Shown here: positions 8,079 to 15,714 of the stretch, in pieces
How positions within the stretch are numbered: position 1 is the first letter of the stretch
How the letters are laid out: each line of letters begins with the position of its first letter
Assembly: GCA_046329585.1 (NCBI GenBank)
Contig: JAXLUI010000002.1
Span: 1,364,001 to 1,428,000 of the forward strand
Direction: 5' to 3'
Source: DLKC01 sp002478885
GTDB taxonomy: Bacteria > Bacteroidota > Bacteroidia > Chitinophagales > Chitinophagaceae
DNA length: 64,000 nucleotides
The notes under the pieces: generated by a model
Seen by the model: only the letters and a program-made list of their open reading frames with translations
Told to the model about the DNA's origin: nothing
Databases searched by the model: none
Made by a program: the position numbers and the translations under genes

Positions 8079-8951
8079 ATGAAAGCAGGCTTTGTAAACA
8101 TATTCGGAAAACCCAATGCCGGCAAAAGCACATTACTAAACGGGCTTCTTGGCGAAAAGCTGGCCATCGTTTCCTCAAAAGTGCAAACAACCCGCAACCG
8201 TATAAAAGGTTTTCTTACCAAACCCGGCGAATACCAGGTTATTTTTTCCGACACACCGGGCATCATTGAGCCGCGTTACAAACTGCAGGAAAAAATGATG
8301 CAATCAGTAAAAAGTGCTGTGGAAGATGCAGATGTAGCACTACTGATTGCTGATGTAAACGAGCCCCTGGAAAGCAATAACGGGTTATTCGCCTCTCTTC
8401 GGCTAAAAGTGCCGGCTATTATCGTGCTCAATAAAATTGATAAAGCCTCAAAACAAAAAATAGCCGCAGCGGAAAAATACTTCACAGAACAGCCGTACTG
8501 CAAGGCACTGGTAAAAATATCGGCGCTCAGGCAAGATAGTTTCACAGAACTGATCAATGCCATCCTGCAATGGCTGCCCGAGGGTGACGCTTTTTACCCT
8601 GACGATGATATCACCGATCTCTCGCAGCGATTTTTTGTTGGCGAGTTTGTCAGGGAGAAAATATTTGAACTTTACGGCGAAGAAATCCCCTACCATACCG
8701 CTGTGCTGGTAAACGAATTCAAAGAAAAAGAGGCGCTTACCGTAATTCAGGCCGACATTATTGTGGTTCGCGAAAGCCAGAAAGGCATACTGTTGGGCGA
8801 GGGCGGCAAAATGATCAAAAAATTAGGTACAGATGCACGGGTTGAAATTGAGAAATTCCTCGGCCGCAAAGTGTTCCTGCAGTTGTTTATTAAAGTAAGG
8901 CCTAAGTGGAGGGACAATGAGCTGCAACTGAAAGAATATGGCTATCACTGA
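8079..8951 (+). CDS. era: GTPase Era, 16S rRNA maturation and 30S assembly factor
   Basis: 290 residues, the usual length of Era. The G domain shows G1 GKPNAGKS (10-17), G2 within TTRNR, G3 DTPG (58-61) and G4 NKID (118-121). The C-terminal KH domain is intact (GEGGKMIKKLG, then KVFLQLFIKVRPKWRD). Era binds the 3' end of 16S rRNA and couples GTP hydrolysis to small-subunit assembly. The second ribosome-assembly GTPase gene, der, lies 1.8 kb downstream on the same strand. Confidence 0.97.
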   Translation: MKAGFVNIFGKPNAGKSTLLNGLLGEKLAIVSSKVQTTRNRIKGFLTKPGEYQVIFSDTPGIIEPRYKLQEKMMQSVKSAVEDADVALLIADVNEPLESNNGLFASLRLKVPAIIVLNKIDKASKQKIAAAEKYFTEQPYCKALVKISALRQDSFTELINAILQWLPEGDAFYPDDDITDLSQRFFVGEFVREKIFELYGEEIPYHTAVLVNEFKEKEALTVIQADIIVVRESQKGILLGEGGKMIKKLGTDARVEIEKFLGRKVFLQLFIKVRPKWRDNELQLKEYGYH

Positions 8952-8993
8952 TAAAAATTCATCAACGTCATCTTTTGATAACTGCCTTTGAAG

Positions 8994-9737
8994 ATGAAAA
9001 TACTTTTAAAAATTTTACTATTCCTTGTTTGTATCAATCATGCGGCTGCGCAGGATCTTCATGTGGATGTTGACCTCCAGGGCATGAGGCCCTTTGGTTT
9101 TGTTCGTATCACCGACATGAAAGACGTGCGTTCACAACCGGCCGCCAACATCAACTACGACGATATTGACGGGAGCGCCTTCTGGAGCAACAACTGGAAT
9201 GCGGCCATGTTGTACACAGAAGCCTATAAAATAATGCTGCCCGAAGCCAAACTCAATTGCTATTCAGGTGAGATCTTCTATAAAAATGACACCGGCCAGG
9301 TAAGGGCAATCAGCCCGGGCGCGATCAACAAAATCGTTTTCTACAAAGGGAGCGATACTTCCGTCACCATAGCAACATTCCTTTACCTGCAAAAAGCAGG
9401 TGAATCGGCCAATCATTTTGCGGAATTGCTGAACGAAGGCAATACCCTGCTTTTAAAACTCCGCGACGTCATTGTTGTTGAACGCCCGTACGATGTAATA
9501 CAGGGCAAACATGTATATGGTTTCACCGGAAAAGCTGACTATTATCTTTTTCACGACAACAATCCCATAAAACTGCAAAGCCTTAACCGGGAAGCATTTT
9601 TTGCCGGCATCCGGCCAACTGCCGGAGACCTTGACTGGCTGAAAAAAACCAACAACAAACTAAAAAACGAAAAAGACTTTGTTGCTTTTTTAGATTACTA
9701 CAACAAACAGCAAAGCGCCCCGGCAAATGCCAGATAA
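8994..9737 (+). CDS. Secreted protein of unknown function, paralog of the next gene
   Basis: 247 residues counted from the ATG at 8994; a TTG two codons earlier is less likely. A signal peptide (about 1-20, cut near AAAQ) is followed by a soluble, mostly beta protein. It aligns end to end with the 240-residue product of the next gene. Shared blocks include GSAFW-(N/D)-(N/D)-WN-AM-YT, KIVFYK-(G/A)-NDTS-like text, GKADYY-FH, and WLK-T-NKLKNE-D-(F/Y)-AF at the C-terminus. No catalytic motif or known domain was recognised. It probably arose by tandem duplication. Confidence 0.75.
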   Translation: MKILLKILLFLVCINHAAAQDLHVDVDLQGMRPFGFVRITDMKDVRSQPAANINYDDIDGSAFWSNNWNAAMLYTEAYKIMLPEAKLNCYSGEIFYKNDTGQVRAISPGAINKIVFYKGSDTSVTIATFLYLQKAGESANHFAELLNEGNTLLLKLRDVIVVERPYDVIQGKHVYGFTGKADYYLFHDNNPIKLQSLNREAFFAGIRPTAGDLDWLKKTNNKLKNEKDFVAFLDYYNKQQSAPANAR

Positions 9738-9883
9738 ATAGCGGAACTGCCCATAGCGGGCACATTCACCGGTAACGCTGTATTTACGCAAGCTGCAATG
9801 AACAACCAGGCAGGTGTTAGAAAGGAAAATGTATTATCAGTCAAACATTTTTTGAGGTATCTTTATAATAATCACATAAAACC

Positions 9884-10606
9884 ATGAAAAGATCAGCAGT
9901 CATCCTCCTGTTATTATTTGCAGCCATGGGTGTTAATGCCCAGGATCCACAATTTGAAGTCAACCTCGAAGGTTTCAGTGCCTTCGGCTCTGCCCGCGTT
10001 ACCAACCTCGGCATATTGGGCGGCGGCGCAGTGTCTGACTTCGACTACAGCGATGTCAGGGGTTCTGCCTTCTGGGACGACCATTGGAATACAGCCATGT
10101 TTTACACTTCCACCAACAGCATATTGGTAGGCGCGGTAAAACTCAATCTCTACGCCAACGAGATTTGGTACCAGGACCAAAATGGCAAACCGTTGGTGGT
10201 AAAACCGGGAGTCGTCAAAAAGATTGTTTTTTATAAAGCCAATGACACGTCAACCATCTTAACGCAATTCATTTACATGGAAACAATAGGCGAAGGTCCC
10301 AACCATTATGTCCAGATATTAAACGATGGCAAAACCCAGCTCTTAAAATTAACCAGCATCAAACTATATAAAGGCTCACCGGATGTCCTGAATGGCAAGG
10401 AAGAATATGGCTTTTCCAATAAAGCCGACTATTATGTCTTTCACAATCACGAGATAAAGAAACTGAAAAGCCTTACCAGGGACGAAGTATTAACAACACT
10501 GCAGGCTTCTTCCGGGGACGAGGCCTGGCTAAAACAAACCAGCAATAAGCTAAAGAACGAGAACGATTATATTGCATTCTTCAACCACTATAACAAGCAA
10601 CACTGA
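9884..10606 (+). CDS. Secreted protein of unknown function, tandem paralog
   Basis: 240 residues with signal peptide MKRSAVILLLLFAAMGVNAQ. It is similar over its whole length to the preceding gene product (for example SAFWDDHWNTAMFYT and KADYYVFHNHEIKKLKSL). The 146-bp gap between the two contains a short GCCC/GGGC hairpin (9748-9762) and no gene. TATCTTTA shortly before the ATG resembles a -7 box, so this copy may have its own promoter. The function is unknown. Confidence 0.75.
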   Translation: MKRSAVILLLLFAAMGVNAQDPQFEVNLEGFSAFGSARVTNLGILGGGAVSDFDYSDVRGSAFWDDHWNTAMFYTSTNSILVGAVKLNLYANEIWYQDQNGKPLVVKPGVVKKIVFYKANDTSTILTQFIYMETIGEGPNHYVQILNDGKTQLLKLTSIKLYKGSPDVLNGKEEYGFSNKADYYVFHNHEIKKLKSLTRDEVLTTLQASSGDEAWLKQTSNKLKNENDYIAFFNHYNKQH

Positions 10607-10640
10607 TACCGGCCAGAAAACACGATAAAATCCAATCCGC

Positions 10641-10648
10641 TACATTTG
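10641..10648 (+). promoter_or_regulatory. Candidate -7 promoter element for der
   Basis: TACATTTG is a perfect match to the Bacteroidota TAnnTTTG box, 67 nt before the der ATG. No TTG was found at the expected -33 distance. Confidence 0.4.
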
Positions 10649-10714
10649 CAGCCTGGTCGGGTGGTAAAATCAGCTATATCAGGTTACCATCCGTATTAAA
10701 CACAGCAAAAGATT

Positions 10715-12031
10715 ATGAGTTTTACAGTTGCCATTACAGGAAGGCCCAATGTGGGAAAGAGTACTTTATTCAACCGCTTACTGGAACAGCGCAAAGCCAT
10801 CGTTGATGACATTAGCGGTGTTACCCGCGACCGGCAATATGGAGTGGCCGATTGGAATGGTAAAACATTCAACGTCATCGATACCGGCGGCTTTGTGCCC
10901 GACAGTGATGATGTTTTTGAAAGGGAGATACGGAAACAGGTAAGGATAGCGATCGATGAAGCCGATGCGGTCATTTTCATGACCGATGCGGCCGTTGGCA
11001 TCACCGACCTTGACGAAAGCATGGCCGATCTTTTACGCCGTTCTTCAAAGCCTGTTTTCCTCGTGGTGAACAAAGTAGACAACAGCGAAAGGCAAATACT
11101 TGCTACCGAGTTTTATGCGCTCGGGTTCGATAATGTTTTTTTCCTCAGTGCGATGACAGGCAGCGGCACAGGCGAGATCCTTGACGCACTTACCACACTC
11201 ATCACCGAAGACGATTCCGACGAAAACAAGCGCATCAGCGAGCTGCCTAAGTTTGCGATCATCGGGCAGCCGAATGTAGGCAAGTCTTCCCTGCTGAATG
11301 CCCTCGTGGGGCAGGAACGTACCATCGTGAGCGATGTTGCCGGCACTACAAGAGACACCATTCACACACACTATAACCTGTTCAGCAAAGAATTCATCCT
11401 GATTGATACAGCCGGGCTGCGTAAAAAGAACAAAGAGAAAGACGACCTTGAATTCTATTCTGTCATCCGTGCAATCCGTGCCATGGATGAAGCCGATGTT
11501 TGCCTGCTCGTGCTGGATGCTGAAAAGGGCATCACAGCGCAGGATGTGAGCATTTGCTCGCTGGCCGTCAGGAAGGGCAAGGGCGTGGTGGTACTCGTGA
11601 ACAAGTGGGACCTGGTGGAGAATAAAGCCACCAACACGGCACGCGACTATGAAAAACAACTAAAAGAAAAGCTGGCTCCTTTTACAGATTTCCCGGTAAT
11701 ATTTATCTCTGCAAAAGAAAAGGTCCGCATATTCAAGGTAATTGAAAAGGCGCTCGAAGTGTACAGCAGCAAAAGCCAGAAAATACCCACAAGTAAACTC
11801 AACGAGGTTATGCTAAAGGCTGTAGAAGCTTATCACGCACCTGTTGTGCGGGGCCATTCGGTTAAAATAAAATTTATTACACAGTTGCCAACGCATGTGC
11901 CCTCTTTTGCGTTCTTCTGCAACTACCCCGACGATATCAAAACGCCTTACAAAAATTACCTCGAAAACCAGTTACGCTCCAACTTCAATTTCAGCGGCGT
12001 ACCTGTAAGAATATTTTTCAGGAAGAAGTAA
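10715..12031 (+). CDS. der: GTPase Der (EngA), 50S assembly factor
   Basis: 438 residues with two consecutive G domains, the defining feature of Der. The first has GRPNVGKS (9-16) and DTGG (56-59). The second has GQPNVGKS (184-191) and DTAG. Each has its NKxD motif (NKVD, NKWD). The C-terminal KH-like domain ends in PVRIFFRKK. It is needed for large-subunit assembly. A candidate promoter lies at 10641. The gene converges on the acyltransferase gene. Confidence 0.97.
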   Translation: MSFTVAITGRPNVGKSTLFNRLLEQRKAIVDDISGVTRDRQYGVADWNGKTFNVIDTGGFVPDSDDVFEREIRKQVRIAIDEADAVIFMTDAAVGITDLDESMADLLRRSSKPVFLVVNKVDNSERQILATEFYALGFDNVFFLSAMTGSGTGEILDALTTLITEDDSDENKRISELPKFAIIGQPNVGKSSLLNALVGQERTIVSDVAGTTRDTIHTHYNLFSKEFILIDTAGLRKKNKEKDDLEFYSVIRAIRAMDEADVCLLVLDAEKGITAQDVSICSLAVRKGKGVVVLVNKWDLVENKATNTARDYEKQLKEKLAPFTDFPVIFISAKEKVRIFKVIEKALEVYSSKSQKIPTSKLNEVMLKAVEAYHAPVVRGHSVKIKFITQLPTHVPSFAFFCNYPDDIKTPYKNYLENQLRSNFNFSGVPVRIFFRKK

Positions 12032-12040
12032 TTTTTTATG

Positions 12041-12091
12041 AGCCCGGCTTTTGTATTTCAAATAGGCAGCCGTTGCGTCGCACGCTTGTGC
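12041..12091 (-). repeat. E52 element
   Basis: Minus strand: ACAAGCGTGCGACGCAACGG to AGCCGGGCT, starting 10 bp after the der stop codon. Left member of a head-to-head pair. Confidence 0.8.
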
Positions 12092-12127
12092 GTTACATAA
12101 CTTTTTCAGCAGTAACGCAAATAATGC

Positions 12128-12195
12128 AAAAGCGTGGCTGGTAGCCCGCGCTTCGCCCTACCGGTTGCTGTCCCACCAACCGGAAAGAAGGCATC
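12128..12195 (+). repeat. Double-hairpin dispersed element, copy A
   Basis: A first hairpin, AAAGCGTGGCT-GGT-AGCCCGCGCTT, is followed at once by CGCCCTACCGGTTG...CAACCGG and then AAAGAAGGCATC. Related copies are at 15613 and 26524. Confidence 0.6.
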
Positions 12196-12277
12196 ATCCA
12201 CGGCATCGCACACTTTAAATGCTCCGCGCAAAGGGATACGTACAATCAAGGAATCTATTTTATATAAGTGCTGTTAT

Positions 12278-12311
12278 AAACAAAGCGTGGCCATATGGCC
12301 ACGCTTTGTTT
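12278..12311. terminator. Bidirectional terminator, 34-bp perfect palindrome
   Basis: AAACAAAGCGTGGCCAT is followed directly by its own reverse complement, with A-rich and T-rich ends, between the convergent der and acyltransferase genes. The same AAAGCGTGGC arm recurs at 12128, 15615 and 18004. Confidence 0.7.
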
Positions 12312-12397
12312 TGGGGGAGCAGCACTTTATTAACGGACAATGCCGTGGGTAGGCAGGCAGTTGAAAACTGAAGCTTTTTGCTGCCGGTTGTTCAACA

Positions 12398-12450
12398 GTT
12401 CAAGTGTGCGACGCAACCACAGTTGCTAAAACAACAGTGGCTGGGTACAA
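12398..12450 (+). repeat. E52 element
   Basis: GTTCAAGTGTGCGACGCAAC to GTGGCTGGGTACAAAAG. Right member of the pair with 12041; it points toward the 3' end of the acyltransferase gene. Confidence 0.8.
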
Positions 12451-12508
12451 AAGAAATACACCGATAAATATTTCCCGGCTGGGTTTCTTATGCTTTCTTG
12501 AACCTTTA

Positions 12509-13705
12509 TTACGCTGTGGCAACTTCAATTTTCAGCAGCTTTTTTCTTGGGTGCACTTTTCCGTTTAAGAACATTCCAATAAAGCTGCCGCGTACCAGGT
12601 AATGATAACTTGCCAGGGACAGAATGGTTGTCAGCGTAAAACTGATCCCAAATTTGGCAAATACAGATATCGGCCAGGCAGCCATTATTCCGGGGAGCAG
12701 TCCGGCAATAGGCAAGTGGATAATATACACCCAATAAGCTGCATCCATTAAGTAACTCAGGCGCGGGGCATAATGATTGAAATATCGCAGGAACAGGGCA
12801 AGAAAGCCAAAGATGAACAGGGTACCGGAAACAGCAGTCGAAAGCTGTTGTACGGTCAATACCCATGCTTCCTTGGGCCACTGGTACACGTTCGTTCCAA
12901 AAAAGAGAACCGTTGCAAGCACAAGTTGCCACCAGGTACCGCCGGCAAGATAGCTAAGGCTATTGGTTTTATAGATCATCCAGCCGCAGCCAAAAAACAG
13001 GAAGTACACAGAAAATGTGGCCGGATCTACTTTCCACGAAAGGTTGGTAAATATACCGGGCAGCCCCATCCAGACCAGGCAGAAAAAATAAGGGACAATA
13101 AGAACGGCGAGGCGTAGCAACGGCCTTTGTAATACAAACCTGCATGCGCTGTTCACTGAGTTGGTAAAAGCAGTTGATTTGCGGAACAGCATACCAAGCG
13201 CCCATGCAAGTACAGCGAACATGGCAAGAAAATAAAGGAACCATAGATGTATCACACCTATTGTCGGAATAAAAGCACCTGAAACGATAAGCTGCCATGC
13301 ATCTTGCAATGCGCCCGGATTTCCTGAAAAGGCTTCGCCTGTAAAAGCAAAAGCAAAAAACACCATTGGGTAGATCACCAGGATACCGGCAATAAAAGGT
13401 AAAACAATTCTTTTAAACCGGTTAGCCAGCATTGCTTTAGGTCCTTTTTTATAAAAAAGCAAGGCGCCAAAGAAACCGGCAGCCACAAAAAATACGGGCA
13501 TACGGAAGGAATGGATAAAGCCGGAAAGAACATCAAAGAAAAGGCTTTGAGAAACAGGATCTTTAAGTATCCATGCAGGTGTATAGTCAATCACCGTATA
13601 GGTGATTCCGGTGTGTAAGACAATGCCAAGAAGCATCATAATGGCGCGCAGGGCATCCAGCGCGTAAACACGCTTATTTTGGTCGGGGGTAATGGGTTCC
13701 ATCAA
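12509..13705 (-). CDS. Acyltransferase 3 family membrane protein
   Basis: 398 residues with about ten hydrophobic segments. The N-terminus has the family signature: RVYALDALRAIMMLLGIVLHTG, with the conserved histidine at residue 31. This family (OpgC/OafA type) moves acyl groups, often acetyl or succinyl, onto glycans or other surface molecules; the acceptor here is unknown. ATG codons at 13705 and 13702 are both possible starts. It lies 55 bp downstream of the NTF2-like gene on the same strand and is probably cotranscribed with it, placing it under the 21-bp direct-repeat site at 14367. Confidence 0.88.
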   Translation of the reverse strand: MMEPITPDQNKRVYALDALRAIMMLLGIVLHTGITYTVIDYTPAWILKDPVSQSLFFDVLSGFIHSFRMPVFFVAAGFFGALLFYKKGPKAMLANRFKRIVLPFIAGILVIYPMVFFAFAFTGEAFSGNPGALQDAWQLIVSGAFIPTIGVIHLWFLYFLAMFAVLAWALGMLFRKSTAFTNSVNSACRFVLQRPLLRLAVLIVPYFFCLVWMGLPGIFTNLSWKVDPATFSVYFLFFGCGWMIYKTNSLSYLAGGTWWQLVLATVLFFGTNVYQWPKEAWVLTVQQLSTAVSGTLFIFGFLALFLRYFNHYAPRLSYLMDAAYWVYIIHLPIAGLLPGIMAAWPISVFAKFGISFTLTTILSLASYHYLVRGSFIGMFLNGKVHPRKKLLKIEVATA

Positions 13706-13760
13706 TTGATAAGTTTATTGTTTTAGTGATCGAAAGAGTATTGGCAGGTAACCATAGCGG

Positions 13761-14303
13761 CTACTTGTTTCCTGCCGGTGGAGTGAGCGTATAACCAAGT
13801 TTTTGAAAAACTGATAACAGGTCAAAATAAATAATAGAGCGGTCGATCTTACCATTTGTTACATGCATGGTTGATTGATAGGGCAGCTTGATGTCTTTAC
13901 CATCGGTAGTAAAATAATAGGTTCCCCATACCGATACCCAATTACCCTGGAGATCACCATTTAATACCCGGAAAGTCTGTGTGATAAATTCCACCTTGCG
14001 GTTTGTCTGCGTTGTATAATTAGTTTCCCAGGACTGCATTTCCTTGTTAACATTTGCAGAATCAACCGGGCCTGGCCCATAACCCATATAGCTTGCGGCT
14101 AACAGACTTTTGGCCTTAACTAAATCACCTGAAACAACCGCATTGGTATAGTCGCTGACAACCTTAATGTCCGCGTCAGCAGTCGGGTTTTCACCAATAT
14201 AATCTTTGTGGTGCATGGCATTACCATCTTGTGCACGCAGCGAGGATGTTGAGAAAAGCAGCAGGAATGCAAGAAGGATGCTTGTGGACGTAATTGTTTT
14301 CAT
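13761..14303 (-). CDS. Secreted NTF2-like (SnoaL-type) protein
   Basis: 180 residues from the ATG at 14303, which gives a clean signal peptide (MKTITSTSILLAFLLLFSTS, cut near LRAQ). The remainder has the NTF2-like pattern: a helix with DYTNAVVSGDLVKAKSLLAASYMGYGPG, then paired strands (GNWVSVWGTYYFTTDGKDI, STMHVTNGKIDRSIIYFD). The frame stays open to 14447, but the longer form would bury the signal peptide and cover the regulatory repeat at 14367, so it is rejected. This fold is used by many enzymes and ligand-binding proteins, so no activity is claimed. Confidence 0.8.
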   Translation of the reverse strand: MKTITSTSILLAFLLLFSTSSLRAQDGNAMHHKDYIGENPTADADIKVVSDYTNAVVSGDLVKAKSLLAASYMGYGPGPVDSANVNKEMQSWETNYTTQTNRKVEFITQTFRVLNGDLQGNWVSVWGTYYFTTDGKDIKLPYQSTMHVTNGKIDRSIIYFDLLSVFQKLGYTLTPPAGNK

Positions 14304-14366
14304 TTTGAGTGGTTTTAATGATCCTGTAATTTCTTCCGGTGAAAGCAAAACCACTTTCTCAAAACG

Positions 14367-14393
14367 GACAAAAGCTTTCAATTTTCGGACAGC
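14367..14393 (+). promoter_or_regulatory. 21-bp direct-repeat regulatory site (c), upstream of the NTF2-like gene
   Basis: GACAAA at 14367 and GACAGC at 14388, exactly 21 bp apart; the text between is AGCTTTCAATTTTCG. The site lies 64 bp upstream of the ATG at 14303. Confidence 0.6.
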
Positions 14394-14512
14394 TACTGAT
14401 TTTGAATGTTTTTTAATTGCACACCAATGATTTTTTGATTCCTCCACATACTGCGAAACCGAAATAAGCGAATACCCGCCCTGGTCAGCTCACTCGTGAA
14501 CAGCGTGCAGGA

Positions 14513-14537
14513 ACAGGGCGACGCAACCAAAGATGCC
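14513..14537 (+). repeat. E52 element, partial
   Basis: ACAGGGCGACGCAACCAAAG then ATGCC; the 5' part deviates and the GCCGGG end was not recognised. Confidence 0.5.
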
Positions 14538-14596
14538 AGGTCTTGATAGCCGCCTTATGGTAATTCAGCCGGAAAGATCCTTGATGTACAATTTTT

Positions 14597-14650
14597 AGGG
14601 GCCATGCTGCAGTTTTCATGGCAACGCCTGTTGCGTCGCACACTTCAGCT
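14597..14650 (-). repeat. E52 element
   Basis: Minus strand: GCTGAAGTGTGCGACGCAAC, AGGCGTTGCC, ending ATGGCCCC. This is the only two-copy spacer in which the minus copy is on the right. Confidence 0.75.
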
Positions 14651-14813
14651 TTTATCGCAATAGGCATCTTGTAGTTTATTCCTGTTGTAAACAGGCCGTA
14701 ACCAGCGGGCCATTCGAAAAAAACACTGCACTTCTATTTCAGTTCGCAGCTGTTTTGGTTGTACAAGGTTTCCGGTAACTAAAAAACGGTTGGTTGCATA
14801 TCGTGACTTAGGT

Positions 14814-14840
14814 ATTGTCCAAAAAATGAAAGCATTTGTC
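14814..14840 (-). promoter_or_regulatory. 21-bp direct-repeat regulatory site (d), upstream of the DUF3303 gene
   Basis: Minus strand: GACAAA (14840-14835) and GACAAT (14819-14814), again with a 21-bp period; the text between begins TGCTTTCATTTTTT. It lies 189 bp upstream of 15029 and has the same orientation toward its gene as the other three sites. Confidence 0.6.
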
Positions 14841-15028
14841 TGAATACAGAAAGGCTATTGCAATCGATTAAACGAATTTGTAGGGGATTTACACCGCGGT
14901 TGCCTGAAAAACCTGCGGTGGTTATCATACCCCAAACAACGTTTCGCTGCTAAAATCCGGCATACCCGGCTAATGGGCGTATTCGCAATAGTTTTTTATT
15001 TTTTCAATCATTCAAAAAAGGAGACTTT

Positions 15029-15328
15029 ATGAAATTTATGGTAAACTGGCGCGTTCATCCTGAAAAACGCGAAGCCGTGCTCAAAGCATTTGCCGGCATG
15101 ACCGCTGCAGATGATCAGCATGATTTAGGTTCAATAAAACTCATCGGCAGGTGGCATGCCGTTGGCGATTTTACCGGGGTAGCGATCGTCGAATCCGACG
15201 ACCCGATGGCGATGGCGGCATGGGCACTCAACTGGAGCGGCGCGCTTGACCTCGAAACAAAAATGGTATTGGATGATGCGGAAACCAGGGCGCTCGGGCA
15301 ACAGAAAATAGCACGGGAAGCACAATGA
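15029..15328 (+). CDS. DUF3303-family small protein
   Basis: 99 residues that begin MKFMVNWRVHPEKREAVLKA and continue IKLIGRWHAVGDFTGVAIVE, as in the DUF3303 (ferredoxin-like dimeric alpha/beta) family. No enzymatic activity is established. The start has a textbook Shine-Dalgarno sequence (AAAAAAGGAGACTTTATG), which is rare in this window, and the coding text is GC-rich compared with its flanks. Both may point to acquisition from another phylum. A hairpin terminator follows at 15373. Confidence 0.8.
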   Translation: MKFMVNWRVHPEKREAVLKAFAGMTAADDQHDLGSIKLIGRWHAVGDFTGVAIVESDDPMAMAAWALNWSGALDLETKMVLDDAETRALGQQKIAREAQ

Positions 15329-15372
15329 GCACCGCTGTGATACGATCATAATGTTGGTTAACCAACCTGGAA

Positions 15373-15423
15373 AGCTGTGAAATGTGTCTTTCATTGACGG
15401 CACATTTTCACAGCTGTTTTGTT
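15373..15423 (+). terminator. Intrinsic terminator after the DUF3303 gene
   Basis: AGCTGTGAAATGTG (15373-15386) pairs with CACATTTTCACAGCT (15401-15415) with one bulged base and is followed by a T-rich run. Confidence 0.75.
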
Positions 15424-15612
15424 TGCGCAAACCGGTTTTCAATAGCCGGAAACCTTAGACCAGGTTGATCTATCGGTTTGATGCTGGCATTCACTTGCTG
15501 CAATGCCAAAAAGGAGATTTGAACGAAGCTGCAGAAATTTCCAGCAGCTTCGTTGCATCGCATATTTTTACAGTGACGCATCGCTGCAAACAATGTAAGC
15601 ACTGTTATAGTG

Positions 15613-15682
15613 AAAAAAGCGCGGCTACGAGCCACGCTTTTCGCCCTATCTATCGGTTGTTGTCCCACTCTACCAACCGTAA
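15613..15682 (+). repeat. Double-hairpin dispersed element, copy B (also terminator-like)
   Basis: AAAAGCGCGGC-TACGA-GCCACGCTTTT (15615-15641) is followed directly by CGCCCTATCTATCGGTTG...CAACCGT. Between convergent genes, the first hairpin could terminate in both directions. Confidence 0.6.
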
Positions 15683-15714
15683 AAGAGGGTATTTCTGCCA
15701 CAAGCCTTTCATTG

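Larger units (their letters stand above)
12032..12508. other. 477-bp spacer between convergent genes, filled with repeats
   Basis: It contains E52 copies at both ends (12041 minus, 12398 plus), a double-hairpin element (12128-12195) and a 34-bp perfect palindrome (12278-12311). No protein gene is supported. Confidence 0.7.
14304..15028. other. 725-bp divergent intergenic region
   Basis: It holds two 21-bp direct-repeat sites (14367 and 14814), two E52 copies in tail-to-tail order (14513 plus, 14597 minus), and a stem-loop at 14892-14920 (CACCGCGGTT with AACCTGCGGTG) flanked by GGGG and CCCC. No protein gene was found. Confidence 0.65.
15329..15714. other. 386-bp spacer between convergent genes
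   Basis: It contains a perfect 14-bp palindrome GTTGGTTAACCAAC (15353-15366), the terminator at 15373 and double-hairpin copy B (15613). No gene is supported. Confidence 0.6.

Noticed and set aside
14304..14447. Longer start for the NTF2-like protein
   Set aside because: It would bury the signal peptide 48 residues in and cover the direct-repeat regulatory site.
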